This document shows positions 25,405 to 34,599 of a DNA stretch of 64,000 bases, one piece after another (positions within the stretch are counted from its first letter, which is position 1; the number at the start of each line of letters is the position of its first letter). The DNA is from Paracoccus beibuensis (GTDB taxonomy: Bacteria; Pseudomonadota; Alphaproteobacteria; Rhodobacterales; Rhodobacteraceae). Where the stretch lies: NCBI RefSeq assembly GCF_026162625.1, contig NZ_JAOTBD010000002.1, positions 1-64,000 of the forward strand. The letters are read 5' to 3'. The translations under genes were made by a program, and so were the position numbers. The notes beneath the pieces were generated by a model that had not been told where the DNA came from, searched no databases, and saw only the letters and a list, made by a program, of their open reading frames with translations.

Positions 25405-26700
25405 TTACAGGTCCGGATAGAGCGGGAAGCGCCCGCAAAGTTCCGCGACTTCCTGGCGGACTTTTGCTTCGATCTCGGCATTGCCGTCTTCGCCATGCGC
25501 GGCCAGGCCGTCAACGACCTCGACGATCCAGCGGGCGATCTGACGGAACTCGGCCTCGGCAAAGCCGCGGGTGGTGCCGGCAGGGGCACCCAGGCGGATG
25601 CCCGAGGTGACGAACGGCTTCTCAGGGTCGAACGGCACGCCGTTCTTGTTGCAGGTGATATGGGCGCGGCCAAGCGCGGCCTCGGTCGCCTTGCCGGTCA
25701 CCTTCTTCGGGCGCAGGTCGGCCAGGCAGAGGTGATTGTCGGTGCCGCCCGACACGATATCGATGCCGCCCTTCATCAGCTCATCCGCCATGGCCTGCGC
25801 GTTCTTGACGACCTGCGCGGCGTAGGTCTTGAACTCGGGGCGCAGCGCCTCGCCGAAGGCGACCGCCTTCGCGGCGATGACATGCATCAGCGGACCGCCC
25901 TGAAGGCCGGGGAAGACTGCGCTGTTGATCTTCTTGGCGATGTCGGCGTCGTTCGTCAGAATCAGGCCGCCGCGCGGGCCCCGAAGCGACTTGTGTGTGG
26001 TCGAGGTGACGACATCGGCATGCGGCAGGGGCGACGGGTGCTGACCGCCGGCCACCAGGCCCGCGATATGAGCCATGTCGACCATCAGGTAGGCCCCGAC
26101 CTCGTCCGCAATCTTGCGAAAGGCGGCCCAGTCCCAGACGCGGCTATAGGCGGTGCCGCCGGCGACGATCAGCTTGGGCTTGTGCTGGCGCGCGCTTTCG
26201 GCGATCGCCTCCATGTCCAGCAGCTGGTCCTGCTGACGCACACCATAGCTGACGACGTTGAACCACTTGCCCGACATGTTCACCGGGCTGCCATGCGTCA
26301 GGTGCCCGCCCGAGTTCAGGTCGAGCCCCATGAACGTGTCGCCCGGCTGCAGCAGCGCCAGGAACACGGCCTGGTTCATCTGACTGCCGCTGTTGGGCTG
26401 GACGTTGGCGAATTCGCAGCCGAACAGCTGCTTGGCGCGCTCGATCGCCAGGTTCTCGGCGATGTCAACATACTGGCAGCCGCCGTAATAGCGCTTGCCC
26501 GGATAACCTTCGGCGTACTTGTTGGTCAGGACCGAGCCCTGCGCTTCCAGCACGGCGCGGCTGACGATGTTTTCGGAGGCGATCAGCTCGATCTCGTCGC
26601 GCTGGCGGCCCAGTTCCCGAGTGACGGCCTGCGCGATGTCGGGATCGCGGCTGGCCAGGGTTTCGGTGAAGAAGCCGTTGTCGCGGGTGGGGGCGTTCAT
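25405..26700 (-). CDS. glyA: Serine hydroxymethyltransferase
   Basis: A PLP enzyme that interconverts serine plus tetrahydrofolate with glycine plus 5,10-methylene-THF. It is 431 residues, the usual length. Signatures are [39 protein letters not shown], the PLP-Lys motif [19 protein letters not shown] near residue 235, and the C-terminal [20 protein letters not shown]. It is transcribed leftward, convergent with the leucine operon and divergent from nadK. Cytosolic and central to one-carbon metabolism. Confidence 0.97.
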   Translation of the reverse strand: MNAPTRDNGFFTETLASRDPDIAQAVTRELGRQRDEIELIASENIVSRAVLEAQGSVLTNKYAEGYPGKRYYGGCQYVDIAENLAIERAKQLFGCEFANVQPNSGSQMNQAVFLALLQPGDTFMGLDLNSGGHLTHGSPVNMSGKWFNVVSYGVRQQDQLLDMEAIAESARQHKPKLIVAGGTAYSRVWDWAAFRKIADEVGAYLMVDMAHIAGLVAGGQHPSPLPHADVVTSTTHKSLRGPRGGLILTNDADIAKKINSAVFPGLQGGPLMHVIAAKAVAFGEALRPEFKTYAAQVVKNAQAMADELMKGGIDIVSGGTDNHLCLADLRPKKVTGKATEAALGRAHITCNKNGVPFDPEKPFVTSGIRLGAPAGTTRGFAEAEFRQIARWIVEVVDGLAAHGEDGNAEIEAKVRQEVAELCGRFPLYPDL

Positions 26701-26850
26701 CGGTCCTGCGTCCTTTCAGTTGCTGCGGCGGCTGCGGTTGGCGCCTTCTAGCGCAACGTCCGCAGTGCGGAAAGTGACAAAAGCGGGACGACCGCCGGGG
26801 CTTGCCATCCGCGCGGCCCCGCGTGAAGGTGCAGGCATCAACGGAAAAAG

Positions 26851-27621
26851 ATGCGGCCTATGACGCCACGGGTACATTTCACCGCCAGCCATGCCGACCA
26901 CGCCCGCGCTGCGCTGAGCGCGCTGACGGCGCGATATGGCGAAACGCCGCTGGACCGGGCGGACATCGTCGTGGCGCTTGGCGGCGACGGGTTCATGCTG
27001 CAGACGCTGCACGTGACGCAGGGGCTGGGCCTGCCGGTCTATGGCATGAACCGCGGCACCGTGGGGTTCCTGATGAATGCTTATGCCGAGGACGACCTGC
27101 CCGAGCGTCTGGCCGAGGCCGAGGAAACGGTCATCAACCCGCTGCGCATGCGGGCGACCTGCGCGGACGGAACCTGCCACGAGGCCCTTGCCATCAACGA
27201 GGTCAGCCTGCTGCGCGAGGGGCCGCAGGCGGCCAAGCTGCGCATCCACGTCGACGGTCGGCTGCGGATGGAGGAGCTGGTCTGTGACGGTGCACTGGTG
27301 GCGACGCCTGCCGGCTCGACCGCCTACAACTATTCCGCCCACGGTCCGATTCTGCCGATCGGCTCCGAGGTGCTGGCCCTGACCGCCATCGCGCCCTTCC
27401 GCCCGCGGCGCTGGCGCGGCGCGCTGTTGCCGAAAGAGGCCGAGGTCGTGGTCGAGGTGCTGAACCCCGCCCGCCGCCCCGTCATGGCCGATGCGGACAG
27501 CCGTTCGGTCCGCAATGTGATCCGCGTCCAGATCCGCAGCGCCGCCGATATCAGCCACCGGCTGCTGTTCGATCCCGGTCACGGCCTGGACGAGCGACTG
27601 CTTCGCGAGCAATTCGTCTGA
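26851..27621 (+). CDS. nadK: NAD kinase
   Basis: Phosphorylates NAD to NADP. It is 256 residues, at the short end of the family, as is usual for alphaproteobacterial forms. The diagnostic motif is VVALGGDGFMLQTLH (GGDG, residues about 46-49), then YGMNRGTVGFLMN, the conserved AINEVSLLR (NE motif), and VATPAGSTAYNYSAHGPILP (substrate-binding). The start may be the ATG at 26851 or the one at 26860. GGAAAAAG is closer to the former. It is divergent from glyA. Confidence 0.93.
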   Translation: MRPMTPRVHFTASHADHARAALSALTARYGETPLDRADIVVALGGDGFMLQTLHVTQGLGLPVYGMNRGTVGFLMNAYAEDDLPERLAEAEETVINPLRMRATCADGTCHEALAINEVSLLREGPQAAKLRIHVDGRLRMEELVCDGALVATPAGSTAYNYSAHGPILPIGSEVLALTAIAPFRPRRWRGALLPKEAEVVVEVLNPARRPVMADADSRSVRNVIRVQIRSAADISHRLLFDPGHGLDERLLREQFV

Positions 27622-28040
27622 CCGGACCCGACAGCGGCACTTTTGGCGGTTTTGTTGGGCGGGACATCCTGGCGCGGCCTATCTAAGGCAGCGGGCCAAG
27701 TAATCCCTGTGCCGTCTGCACGTCCTGCCCATCACTTCGGTATTTCCAAGCTATCGCCACTGGTTCTCCTTGCAGTTCAGGGCTGAGTGGTCCTGCTTGC
27801 CGCCGGCCTGTCCCGCTGCACCTGCCGCTTCTTCTGGCTGAAGATCATGCAAAAGTTCTGGCCGCGCAGGTCTAACAAAAGCATAGGCCGCGAGTAGGCT
27901 GGATGATGGCCAGTGCTGGCTGTCTTGACCTGCATCGTCATTATCAATGCGTTGCAAATGCATTGCGCACGCAACTGACATCCGAGCGTGCGCGCATCAT
28001 CCGCGCTGTCGCCCACCGAACCGGCCCAAGTCGGTCCGGC
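27622..28040. other. 419-base gap without a recognised gene
   Basis: Lower GC and less codon-like than its surroundings. Short open frames exist on the minus strand (for example about 27777-28016) but match nothing I recognise. Near 27943-27963 is CAATGC-N9-GCATTG, with TGCAAATGCATTGC inside it. This imperfect palindrome resembles a metal-regulator (Fur/Mur-like) operator, but no iron gene is adjacent. A weak hairpin at about 28017-28035 may end the leftward gene at 28041. Confidence 0.4.
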
Positions 28041-29063
28041 TCAGCCCGCGCAGATCTGCTGGAGGGCCAGCCATTGTTCGTCCGTCAACAGGTCTCTGGC
28101 TGGCGTTCCGGCGCGGACGGGGTCGGCCTCGATCAGCGGCAGGAGGGCCGTCCCGGTAGGGTCGATGCTGCGGGCGAAGGGTTCTGTCGACAGATCGCGC
28201 TCGGCAAAGGCGGCGGGCAGGACGGCCAGGTCCGGGCGGGGCAGGGGCTGGTCCAGAAGCGCCTCTCCGTATCCTGCCATCGCGCCTTGCGGCAATGTTC
28301 CCAGGGTCATCAGCCGCAGCGCCGACATCAGGCCCGCGTGCTTCAGGGCTTCCAGCGTGACCTCGTCATCGTCCTGCGCCAGTTGCGCTGACAGCAGGTG
28401 TCCAGCGGCAGCCTCGGGACCGGCCGAGGCCGCCAGAAGGTCCTCGCCCAGCACGTAGACATCGCCCGGCAGGCGGCGTGCGCCATTCAGCGGCCCCGGG
28501 ATGACCTGCACAAGCCCATCGGGACCGACGAAGGCCGGCGTGAACCAGTTCAGCACCTGCTGGCCCGAGACACGGCGGCAGACGGCGCCGCCGCTGCGCT
28601 CGATGTCCGCCAGAACGGCAAGGCCGATGGTGCGCTTCTGTGCCGGAGGAGCGATGCGCGCGGCATGGCGGATCAGCGCATCGGGCAGCCAAAATGCAAG
28701 ACCAATCACCATCAGGAGCAAGGTGATCCCCGTGAAGACCCCGCGCAGCCGTCGCGGTTGCGCCCGATGCGTGGCGATGGCGCGCTGCACCCGCTCGACC
28801 GCCTCGATCATCAGGGGGTCTTCAATCTCGACGACCTCGTCCGGGCCGTCCGAGTTGGGGGTGTACATCGCCGGAAGCCGCCCGGGGTTCAGGCGCGTGA
28901 CAGCTGGCAGCGACCAGTGCGACAAAGGCTTGTCGGTCCGCGGGTCCATCAGCGTCAGTGTCGCTTCGCCGACGGAAACGATCACCTCGCATTGCCGCGT
29001 CTGGGGTGTCTCGCGCCACAGGCCCTGCGCCTCCAGGCGCTGAAATTCAGTCAGGGCTGTCAT
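28041..29063 (-). CDS. Hypothetical single-pass membrane protein
   Basis: A 340-residue protein of a type seen in Rhodobacterales. I do not recognise a named domain. Residues 1-100 are soluble, with a short beta-rich stretch ECEVIV-like (QCEVIVSVGEATLTLMDPRT). One transmembrane helix follows at about residues 107-126 (VFTGITLLLMVIGLAFWLP). The remaining 210 residues have GLVQVIPGPLNGARRLPGDV and VYVLGEDLL. The start at 29063 (MTALTEFQRLEAQGLW) is favoured over one 20 codons upstream, since the extra residues look non-protein. It lies 90 bases upstream of the rpoH stop in the same direction but separated from rpoH. Function unknown. Confidence 0.72.
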   Translation of the reverse strand: MTALTEFQRLEAQGLWRETPQTRQCEVIVSVGEATLTLMDPRTDKPLSHWSLPAVTRLNPGRLPAMYTPNSDGPDEVVEIEDPLMIEAVERVQRAIATHRAQPRRLRGVFTGITLLLMVIGLAFWLPDALIRHAARIAPPAQKRTIGLAVLADIERSGGAVCRRVSGQQVLNWFTPAFVGPDGLVQVIPGPLNGARRLPGDVYVLGEDLLAASAGPEAAAGHLLSAQLAQDDDEVTLEALKHAGLMSALRLMTLGTLPQGAMAGYGEALLDQPLPRPDLAVLPAAFAERDLSTEPFARSIDPTGTALLPLIEADPVRAGTPARDLLTDEQWLALQQICAG

Positions 29064-29156
29064 GGCGTGGGCATGGTCCGGGATCGTCCTGTCAGTTCCC
29101 GCGACCATAGCGCCGCGCCGCATCGGGTCAATGCAGCGCGATGCGGACGCTTCAGC

Positions 29157-30065
29157 TCATTCGACGGTTTCGCCGATCCGCATGCCCTTTTCTCGGGCGA
29201 GGATTCGCATGCGTTCCTGCAGCTTTTCGAAGGCGCGAACCTCGATCTGGCGGATCCGCTCGCGAGAAACGCTGTAGCGGGCCGACAGGTCCTCCAGCGT
29301 CATCGGGTCGTCGCGCAGGCGCCGCTCCATCAGGATGTCGCGCTCGCGCTCGTTCAGGACGTCCATTGCGGCGACAAGCATGTTGCGGCGGGTGTCCAGT
29401 TCCTCGTTTTCGGCATAGGCCTCGGCCTGGTTCGCGTCGGTGTCTTCCAGCCAGTCCTGCCATTGCGCGGCGGAATCGCCGTCGCCCGAACCGACCTGTG
29501 CATTCAGCGATGCATCGCCACCCGACAGGCGGCGGTTCATGTCGATGACCTCTTTCTCGGTCACGTTCAGTTCTGTGGCGATCTGGGCGACGTTCTCGGG
29601 CCGAAGATCGCCTTCCTCAAGCGCGCCGATCTTGGACTTGGCCTTGCGCAGGTTGAAGAACAGCTTCTTCTGGGCACTGGTGGTGCCCATCTTCACCAGC
29701 GACCAGGACCGCAGGATGTATTCCTGGATAGAAGCGCGGATCCACCACATCGCATAGGTCGCCAAGCGGAAGCCGCGCTCGGGATCGAACCGCTTGACCG
29801 CCTGCATCAGGCCGACATTCGCCTCGCTGATGACCTCGGCCTGGGGCAGACCATAGCCGCGATAGCCCATCGCGATCTTGGCGGCCAGACGCAGGTGGCT
29901 GGTGACCAGCTTGTGGGCGGCCTCGCTGTCCTCGTGGTCGGCCCAGGCCTTGGCCAGCATGTATTCCTCTTCCGGCTCCAGCAGCGGGAACTTGCGGATC
30001 TCTTGCAGATAGCGGTTTAGCCCCTGTTCGGGACTGGGGGCGGGCAGATTTCCATATGACGCCAT
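29157..30065 (-). CDS. rpoH: RNA polymerase sigma-32 factor (RpoH)
   Basis: A heat-shock sigma factor of 302 residues. Region 2 includes LVTSHLRLAAKIAMGYRGYG and FDPERGFRLATYAMWWIRA (-10 recognition). The RpoH-specific box QKKLFFNLRKAK follows at about residue 130. Region 4 ends with ERERDILMERRL and the helix-turn-helix LEDLSARYSVSRERIRQIEVRA. The ATG at 30065 opens MASYGNLPAPSPEQGLNRYL, the normal N-terminus. Rhodobacteraceae often carry two rpoH paralogues, and which one this is cannot be told. It is likely to direct the hsp20 promoter at 41095-41123. Confidence 0.94.
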   Translation of the reverse strand: MASYGNLPAPSPEQGLNRYLQEIRKFPLLEPEEEYMLAKAWADHEDSEAAHKLVTSHLRLAAKIAMGYRGYGLPQAEVISEANVGLMQAVKRFDPERGFRLATYAMWWIRASIQEYILRSWSLVKMGTTSAQKKLFFNLRKAKSKIGALEEGDLRPENVAQIATELNVTEKEVIDMNRRLSGGDASLNAQVGSGDGDSAAQWQDWLEDTDANQAEAYAENEELDTRRNMLVAAMDVLNERERDILMERRLRDDPMTLEDLSARYSVSRERIRQIEVRAFEKLQERMRILAREKGMRIGETVE

Positions 30066-30213
30066 GGTAAAAGCCTTTCGCAGAGATCGCCCAACGCAGC
30101 CTGCGTCCGACCGGTTCCGGTCCTGTTTGTCGCAGGCTGATAGAACGCGGCGCGGACAGGAATGTCCGGACGCATGTGGCTGGCGTGTAATCTGTGGCCG
30201 GGTTCGCGCCGCG

Positions 30214-31245
30214 TCAAGGGGGCGACGCGGCCTTTTCCAACGCGTCCTGAAGGGTTTGCATGTCGGCGGGCAGCCGGCTGTCGAAGGCCATCGCCTGCCC
30301 GGACAGCGGGTGCAGGAACCCCAAGTGCGCCGCGTGCAGCGCCTGCCGCGGAAAGGCCTGCACCAGTTCCGCCGCCGCCCCAAGCGCCTTGACCGAGGCG
30401 CGCCGGGAACCGCCATAGACGGGATCGCCGATCAGCCCGAGCCCGACATGGGCCATGTGGACCCTGATCTGGTGTGTGCGCCCGGTCTCCAGCCGACACT
30501 CGACCAGCATTGCGACCGGCGGGCGGCCGAAGGACTGGATCATCCGCGCGCGGGTGACCGCGTGTCGGCCCTTGTCGAAATAGACCGCCTGCTTCTGCCG
30601 GTCGGTGGCGTGCCGCGCCAGGTGCGTCGCGATGCGCAGGACTGCGCCATCCTCGAACGCGACGCCGGGCGTGCCGCGCAGGCGGGGGTCCGCGCCGTCG
30701 ATGACGCCATGCGCCAGCGCCAGATAACGGCGGCTGGCGGAATGCGCCTCGAACTGTGCGGCCAGGCCATGATGGGCGCGGTCGGACTTGGCGACGACCA
30801 GCAGACCCGACGTGTCCTTGTCGATCCGGTGCACGATGCCCGGCCGCTTCTCGCCTCCGATCCCCGAAAGTGAGTCGCCGCAATGCGCCAGAAGCGCGTT
30901 CACCAGCGTGCCGGAGGGGCTGCCGGGGGCAGGGTGGACGACCATCCCAGCTGGCTTGTCGATCACGATCAGGTCATCGTCCTCGTGGACGACGACCAGC
31001 GGGATCGCCTCGGGCCGGGTCTCGACCTCTTCCGGGGGAGACAGGGCAATGCGGTACTCCTGACCCTCGGCCACGCGGGCCTTGACGTCCCGCGCGACAC
31101 CCTCGGGGCCGGTGACGGCACCTTCGACGATCAACCGTGCAAGACGGGACCGCGATAGCGCCGCCTCCTCTGGCACCGCCATGGCAAGCGCCTTATCAAG
31201 TCGGTCGGGCGGGTTCGCCGGAATGATCACAAGCAGGTTCGACAT
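30214..31245 (-). CDS. rluD: Ribosomal large-subunit pseudouridine synthase, RluD-type
   Basis: A 343-residue pseudouridine synthase. An N-terminal S4-like RNA-binding segment (RLDKALAMAVPEEAALSRSR, residues about 12-75) is followed by the RluA-type catalytic domain. The catalytic Asp sits in GIVHRIDKDTSGLLVVAKSD near residue 145, and the Arg/His motif in ECRLETGRTHQIRVHMAHVG. RluD (23S 1911/1915/1917) is the best guess from length and the S4 domain. Its ATG at 31245 shares bases with the ATG of the divergent gene (CATG at 31243-31246), so each 5' untranslated region must lie inside the other gene. Confidence 0.88.
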   Translation of the reverse strand: MSNLLVIIPANPPDRLDKALAMAVPEEAALSRSRLARLIVEGAVTGPEGVARDVKARVAEGQEYRIALSPPEEVETRPEAIPLVVVHEDDDLIVIDKPAGMVVHPAPGSPSGTLVNALLAHCGDSLSGIGGEKRPGIVHRIDKDTSGLLVVAKSDRAHHGLAAQFEAHSASRRYLALAHGVIDGADPRLRGTPGVAFEDGAVLRIATHLARHATDRQKQAVYFDKGRHAVTRARMIQSFGRPPVAMLVECRLETGRTHQIRVHMAHVGLGLIGDPVYGGSRRASVKALGAAAELVQAFPRQALHAAHLGFLHPLSGQAMAFDSRLPADMQTLQDALEKAASPP

Positions 31246-31561
31246 GGCGGATGATGACACCGACTGGAAGGTTGCGGCAAAGGCGGTCCCCGAGCTGCGC
31301 TTTCTGAAGGCGCTGGTCACGGGGCTGACGCTGGTGATGGGGCTGGGCATGGTCGCGGTGGTGGCGATGCTGTGGCTGCGGCTGAACCAGCCCGTGCTGC
31401 CGGAACTGCCGGCCACCATCACGCTGCCGGCCGGCGCCCAGCCCGCAGCCGTCACCTTCGCCCGCGACTGGATCGTCGTCGTGACCGAAGGCGCCGAGGT
31501 GCTGCTCTATGACAGCTCGGGCGACCTGGTCAGTCAGACGGTGACCAATCAGTCGCCCTGA
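31244..31561 (+). CDS. Small single-pass membrane protein (DUF6476-like)
   Basis: 105 residues. After an acidic N-terminus (MADDDTDWKVAAK) comes one transmembrane helix at about 24-45 (VTGLTLVMGLGMVAVVAMLW). A periplasmic beta-rich part follows (TITLPAGAQPAAVTFARDWI, VVTEGAEVLLYDSSGDLV). It looks like the Rhodobacteraceae family I know as DUF6476. No function is known. The start codon overlaps the rluD start on the opposite strand. The 3' end overlaps the convergent ubiK gene by 13 bases, so the gene has essentially no private flanking sequence. Confidence 0.75.
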   Translation: MADDDTDWKVAAKAVPELRFLKALVTGLTLVMGLGMVAVVAMLWLRLNQPVLPELPATITLPAGAQPAAVTFARDWIVVVTEGAEVLLYDSSGDLVSQTVTNQSP

Positions 31562-31800
31562 CGCGCCGCTTCCAGCGCGTCCAGCCGGGCCTTCAGTTCG
31601 CTGTTCTCGGTCCGGGCCTTGATCGCCATCTCGCGCACGGCCTCGAATTCCTCGCGCGTGACGAAGTCGCGGTCGGCCAGCCAGCGGTCGACCCAGCCCT
31701 TCATGGCGTTCTCGGCCTCGGTGCGGGCGCCGTGGGCGACGCCCATCGCGTTGGTCATCAGCTTGGACATGTCGTCGAAGAAGCGGTTCTGCGTGGTCAT
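31549..31800 (-). CDS. ubiK: UbiK/BMFP accessory factor
   Basis: An 83-residue protein of the BMFP family. A membrane-interacting amphipathic N-terminal helix (NRFFDDMSKLMTNAMGVAHG) is followed by a C-terminal coiled coil (FVTREEFEAVREMAIKARTE, ELKARLDALEAA). UbiK assists ubiquinone biosynthesis under aerobic conditions as a partner of the Ubi assembly. Paralogous BMFP proteins promote membrane fusion. The VTREEFEAVREMA motif is the family signature. The gene overlaps the end of the convergent small membrane gene and precedes lgt on the other strand. Confidence 0.85.
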   Translation of the reverse strand: MTTQNRFFDDMSKLMTNAMGVAHGARTEAENAMKGWVDRWLADRDFVTREEFEAVREMAIKARTENSELKARLDALEAARQGD

Positions 31801-31914
31801 CGGTGGCCCCTTGTCTAGCGTTCGCCCTTATATGGTCCGGCGCACCGCCGGGTTCAATGTTGACACGACCGGTTTGGCGGCTAGCGTGCGCCCGAGCCGC
31901 AACCCCGAGGTCCC

Positions 31915-32796
31915 ATGATCCCGTTCCCCGACATCGCGCCCGAGATCTTCACGATCAACCTGGGCGGCCTTTCGCTGTCGCTGCGTTGGTACGCACTGGC
32001 CTATATGGCGGGACTGATCATCGGCTGGCGGCTGATCGTGGCCATGATGCGCCGCCCGGCGATCTGGGGCAGCACGCCCCCGACCTCGCCTGAAAAGATT
32101 GATGACCTGCTGACCTGGGTGATCCTGGGCGTGATCCTGGGCGGCCGCCTGGGTTTCGTGCTGTTCTACGAGCCCGCTTATTACCTGTCGAACCCGGTCG
32201 AGATCATCAAGGTCTGGCAAGGCGGGATGAGCTTTCACGGCGGCTTTGCGGGCGTTATCGTGGCGACCTGGCTTTGGTCGCGTGGGAATGGCGTGCCGGT
32301 CCTGCGGCTGGCGGATGCGCTGGCCGTCGTGGCACCCATCGGGCTCTTCTTCGGGCGCATCGCCAACTTCATCAACGCCGAGTTGTGGGGCCGCCCCACC
32401 GACCTCCCCTGGGGCGTGATCTTCCCGGGCGAGGCCGCGCAGGCCTGTCCGGGGGTCGAGGGTCTTTGCGCGCGCCACCCCAGCCAACTCTACGAGGCGG
32501 GGCTGGAGGGGCTGCTGCTGGCCCTGATCCTCTGGGGCCTGGTGCGCGCAGGAGGCATGCGTCGCCCCGGCCTGGCCTTCGGCGTCTTCCTCGCGGGCTA
32601 TGGTCTGGCGCGCATGTTCGTCGAATTGTTCAGGGTTGCGGATGCGCAGTTCATCACCCCCGACAATCCGCTTGGCCACGTCGTCGGCGGTCCTCTGGTC
32701 GGGTTGACGATGGGGCAGGTGCTGTCGCTGCCGATGGTTCTGATTGGGCTGGCGCTGATCTTGCGCGCGCAGTCGCGGCCGCGCGTGTCGGCATGA
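31915..32796 (+). CDS. lgt: Prolipoprotein diacylglyceryl transferase
   Basis: An inner-membrane enzyme that transfers diacylglycerol from phosphatidylglycerol to the lipobox cysteine, the first step of lipoprotein maturation. It is 293 residues with about seven hydrophobic segments. Signature motifs are [18 protein letters not shown] at the N-terminus, [22 protein letters not shown], and the Lgt signature around [20 protein letters not shown]. The downstream methyltransferase gene starts at 32793 with a 4-base overlap. The lipoproteins at 59000 and 61585 are potential substrates. Confidence 0.96.
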   Translation: MIPFPDIAPEIFTINLGGLSLSLRWYALAYMAGLIIGWRLIVAMMRRPAIWGSTPPTSPEKIDDLLTWVILGVILGGRLGFVLFYEPAYYLSNPVEIIKVWQGGMSFHGGFAGVIVATWLWSRGNGVPVLRLADALAVVAPIGLFFGRIANFINAELWGRPTDLPWGVIFPGEAAQACPGVEGLCARHPSQLYEAGLEGLLLALILWGLVRAGGMRRPGLAFGVFLAGYGLARMFVELFRVADAQFITPDNPLGHVVGGPLVGLTMGQVLSLPMVLIGLALILRAQSRPRVSA

Positions 32797-33851
32797 CGCC
32801 CTTGGCAGAGATCATCGCGGCACGCATCCGCGCGACAGGGCCGATCAGCATTGCCGACTATATGCAGATCTGCCTGCTGGACAGCCGCCATGGCTATTAC
32901 GCCACCCGCGACCCGTTCGGGGCCGCGGGCGATTTCACCACGGCCCCGGAAATCCACCAGATGTTCGGGGAACTCTGCGGGCTGGCGCTGGCGCAGGCCT
33001 GGATGGACCAGGGCCGGCCGTCGTCCTTCACCTTGGCCGAGCCGGGTCCGGGTCGCGGGACGCTGATGGCCGACATCCTTCGGGCGCTCCGGGTGGCGCC
33101 GGGAATGCGAGACGCCGCCGAGGTGGCCCTGATCGAAGCGTCGCCGCACCTGAGACAGGCGCAGCGTCGCCTGCTGGGACCCGTCCGGCACCTCGACAGC
33201 ATCGAGGAAATCGATAATAAGCCGCTGTTTCTCATTGGGAATGAGTTCATCGACGCCTTGCCGGTGCGGCAGTTCCAGATGACGCAAGATGGTTGGCGCG
33301 AACGGTTCGTCGGGCTGGCCGATGGCGTCTTGCGGATCGGACTCGGCGGAACCGTCGACCTGCCGCGAAAGGGCGAACCGGGTGACGTCGTCGAGGATTG
33401 CCCCGAAGGTGCCGCCGTCGCCGAGGCCGTCGCAAGACGGATAGCCAAGCATGGCGGAGCGGGCATCCTGATCGATTACGGCGGCTGGAACGGATACGGC
33501 GACACGCTGCAGGCGCTGCGCAACCATGCGCCGGAAAATCCCCTGGCCCATCCCGGAGAGGCTGATCTGACGGCCCATGTCGACTTCGCCCCCTTGGCCG
33601 CCGCCGCGTTGCGTGCAGGCGCGCAGGTCTCGCGCCTGGTACATCAGGGTGACTGGCTGCGCGCGCTTGGGGCCGAGGCGCGTGCATCGAAGCTGGCGGC
33701 GGCTGGGGACGGTGGCGCAATGGCCGCGCTTCATCGCTTGACCGATCCGGGGGAAATGGGTCACCTGTTCAAGGCAATCGCGATCTGGCCGAAGGGGGCG
33801 CCCGCCGTCCCCGGGTTCACCGCGCTGGAGGCTTATGCAGACGACGCTTGA
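32793..33851 (+). CDS. SAM-dependent methyltransferase, MidA/NDUFAF7 type
   Basis: A 352-residue class I methyltransferase-like protein of the COG1565 family, whose mitochondrial member NDUFAF7 methylates a complex I arginine. Motifs are [40 protein letters not shown], the SAM-binding [18 protein letters not shown] near residue 85, [15 protein letters not shown], and [18 protein letters not shown] with the later [10 protein letters not shown]. It is translationally coupled to lgt (ATGA) and overlaps pgeF by 17 bases. A complex I assembly role in this organism is inferred from the family. Confidence 0.87.
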   Translation: MTPLAEIIAARIRATGPISIADYMQICLLDSRHGYYATRDPFGAAGDFTTAPEIHQMFGELCGLALAQAWMDQGRPSSFTLAEPGPGRGTLMADILRALRVAPGMRDAAEVALIEASPHLRQAQRRLLGPVRHLDSIEEIDNKPLFLIGNEFIDALPVRQFQMTQDGWRERFVGLADGVLRIGLGGTVDLPRKGEPGDVVEDCPEGAAVAEAVARRIAKHGGAGILIDYGGWNGYGDTLQALRNHAPENPLAHPGEADLTAHVDFAPLAAAALRAGAQVSRLVHQGDWLRALGAEARASKLAAAGDGGAMAALHRLTDPGEMGHLFKAIAIWPKGAPAVPGFTALEAYADDA

Positions 33852-34599
33852 AATCCTGACTCACCCGCTCCTCTCGGATGTGAAGCACGGCTTCTTCACC
33901 CGGAAGGGCGGCGCATCGTCCGGGCTGTTTGCCGGGCTGAACTGCGGGCGGCGATCCACCGACCAAGCCGACATGGTGCAGGTGAACCGCGCCCGCGTCG
34001 CCGCCGCGATGGGCGTGCCGCAGGATCACCTTGCGACGGTCAAGCAGGTGCACTCCGCCACGGTCGTGACGCTGGCCGATGGCGACGACATTGCCGCCGT
34101 CCGGGACGTCCAGGCGGACGGGCTGGTGACCACGCGCCGCGACGTGGCGGTGGCCGTGCTGACGGCCGACTGCCAGCCGATCCTTCTGGCCGACCCGCAG
34201 GCGGGGGTGGTCGCTGCCTGCCACGCAGGCTGGCGCGGCGCGATCGGCGGCGTGATCGAAGCGACGGTGGATGCAATGCGTTCGGTCGGTGCCACCTGCA
34301 TCAAGGCAGTCATCGGCCCCACGATCAGCCAACAGGCCTACGAGGTGGGCGATGAGTTCATGGATAACTTCATGGCCGAAGATCCTGATGCAGAACGTTT
34401 CTTCAGCGGCGGTCCGCAGGGCAAGCCGATGTTCGACCTGCCGGGATTCGGCCTGATGCGGCTGCGCGACGCGGGTGTCGAGGCCGAATGGTCGCGGCAC
34501 TGCACCTATTCAGACCCGCAGCGCTTCTTCAGCTATCGCCGCGCCACGCTTGAAGGGCAGGTCGATTACGGCCGCCTGATCAGCGCCATCTCGCTCTAG
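33835..34599 (+). CDS. pgeF: Peptidoglycan editing factor / YfiH-family purine nucleoside phosphorylase
   Basis: A 254-residue member of the multicopper-polyphenol-oxidase-like (YfiH/LACC1) family, now linked to peptidoglycan precursor quality control and to nucleoside phosphorolysis. The metal site Cys/His residues are visible: HS in KQVHSATVV, C in LTADCQPILLAD (about residue 119) and H in ACHAGWRGAIGG (about 136). FFTRKGGASSGLFAGLN is the N-terminal signature and RHCTYSDPQRFFSYRR the C-terminal one. The start lies within the preceding methyltransferase gene. The end shares CTAG (34596-34599) with the stop of the opposite gene. Confidence 0.9.
   Translation: MQTTLEILTHPLLSDVKHGFFTRKGGASSGLFAGLNCGRRSTDQADMVQVNRARVAAAMGVPQDHLATVKQVHSATVVTLADGDDIAAVRDVQADGLVTTRRDVAVAVLTADCQPILLADPQAGVVAACHAGWRGAIGGVIEATVDAMRSVGATCIKAVIGPTISQQAYEVGDEFMDNFMAEDPDAERFFSGGPQGKPMFDLPGFGLMRLRDAGVEAEWSRHCTYSDPQRFFSYRRATLEGQVDYGRLISAISL

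Noticed and set aside
27751-28016. Minus-strand small frames, considered as a HemP/HmuP-like hemin uptake protein because of the metal-box-like palindrome
   Set aside because: The sequences lack the HemP signature (R-L-T-x-x-x-K-L-I-L-T-K type ending) and no iron genes are nearby.
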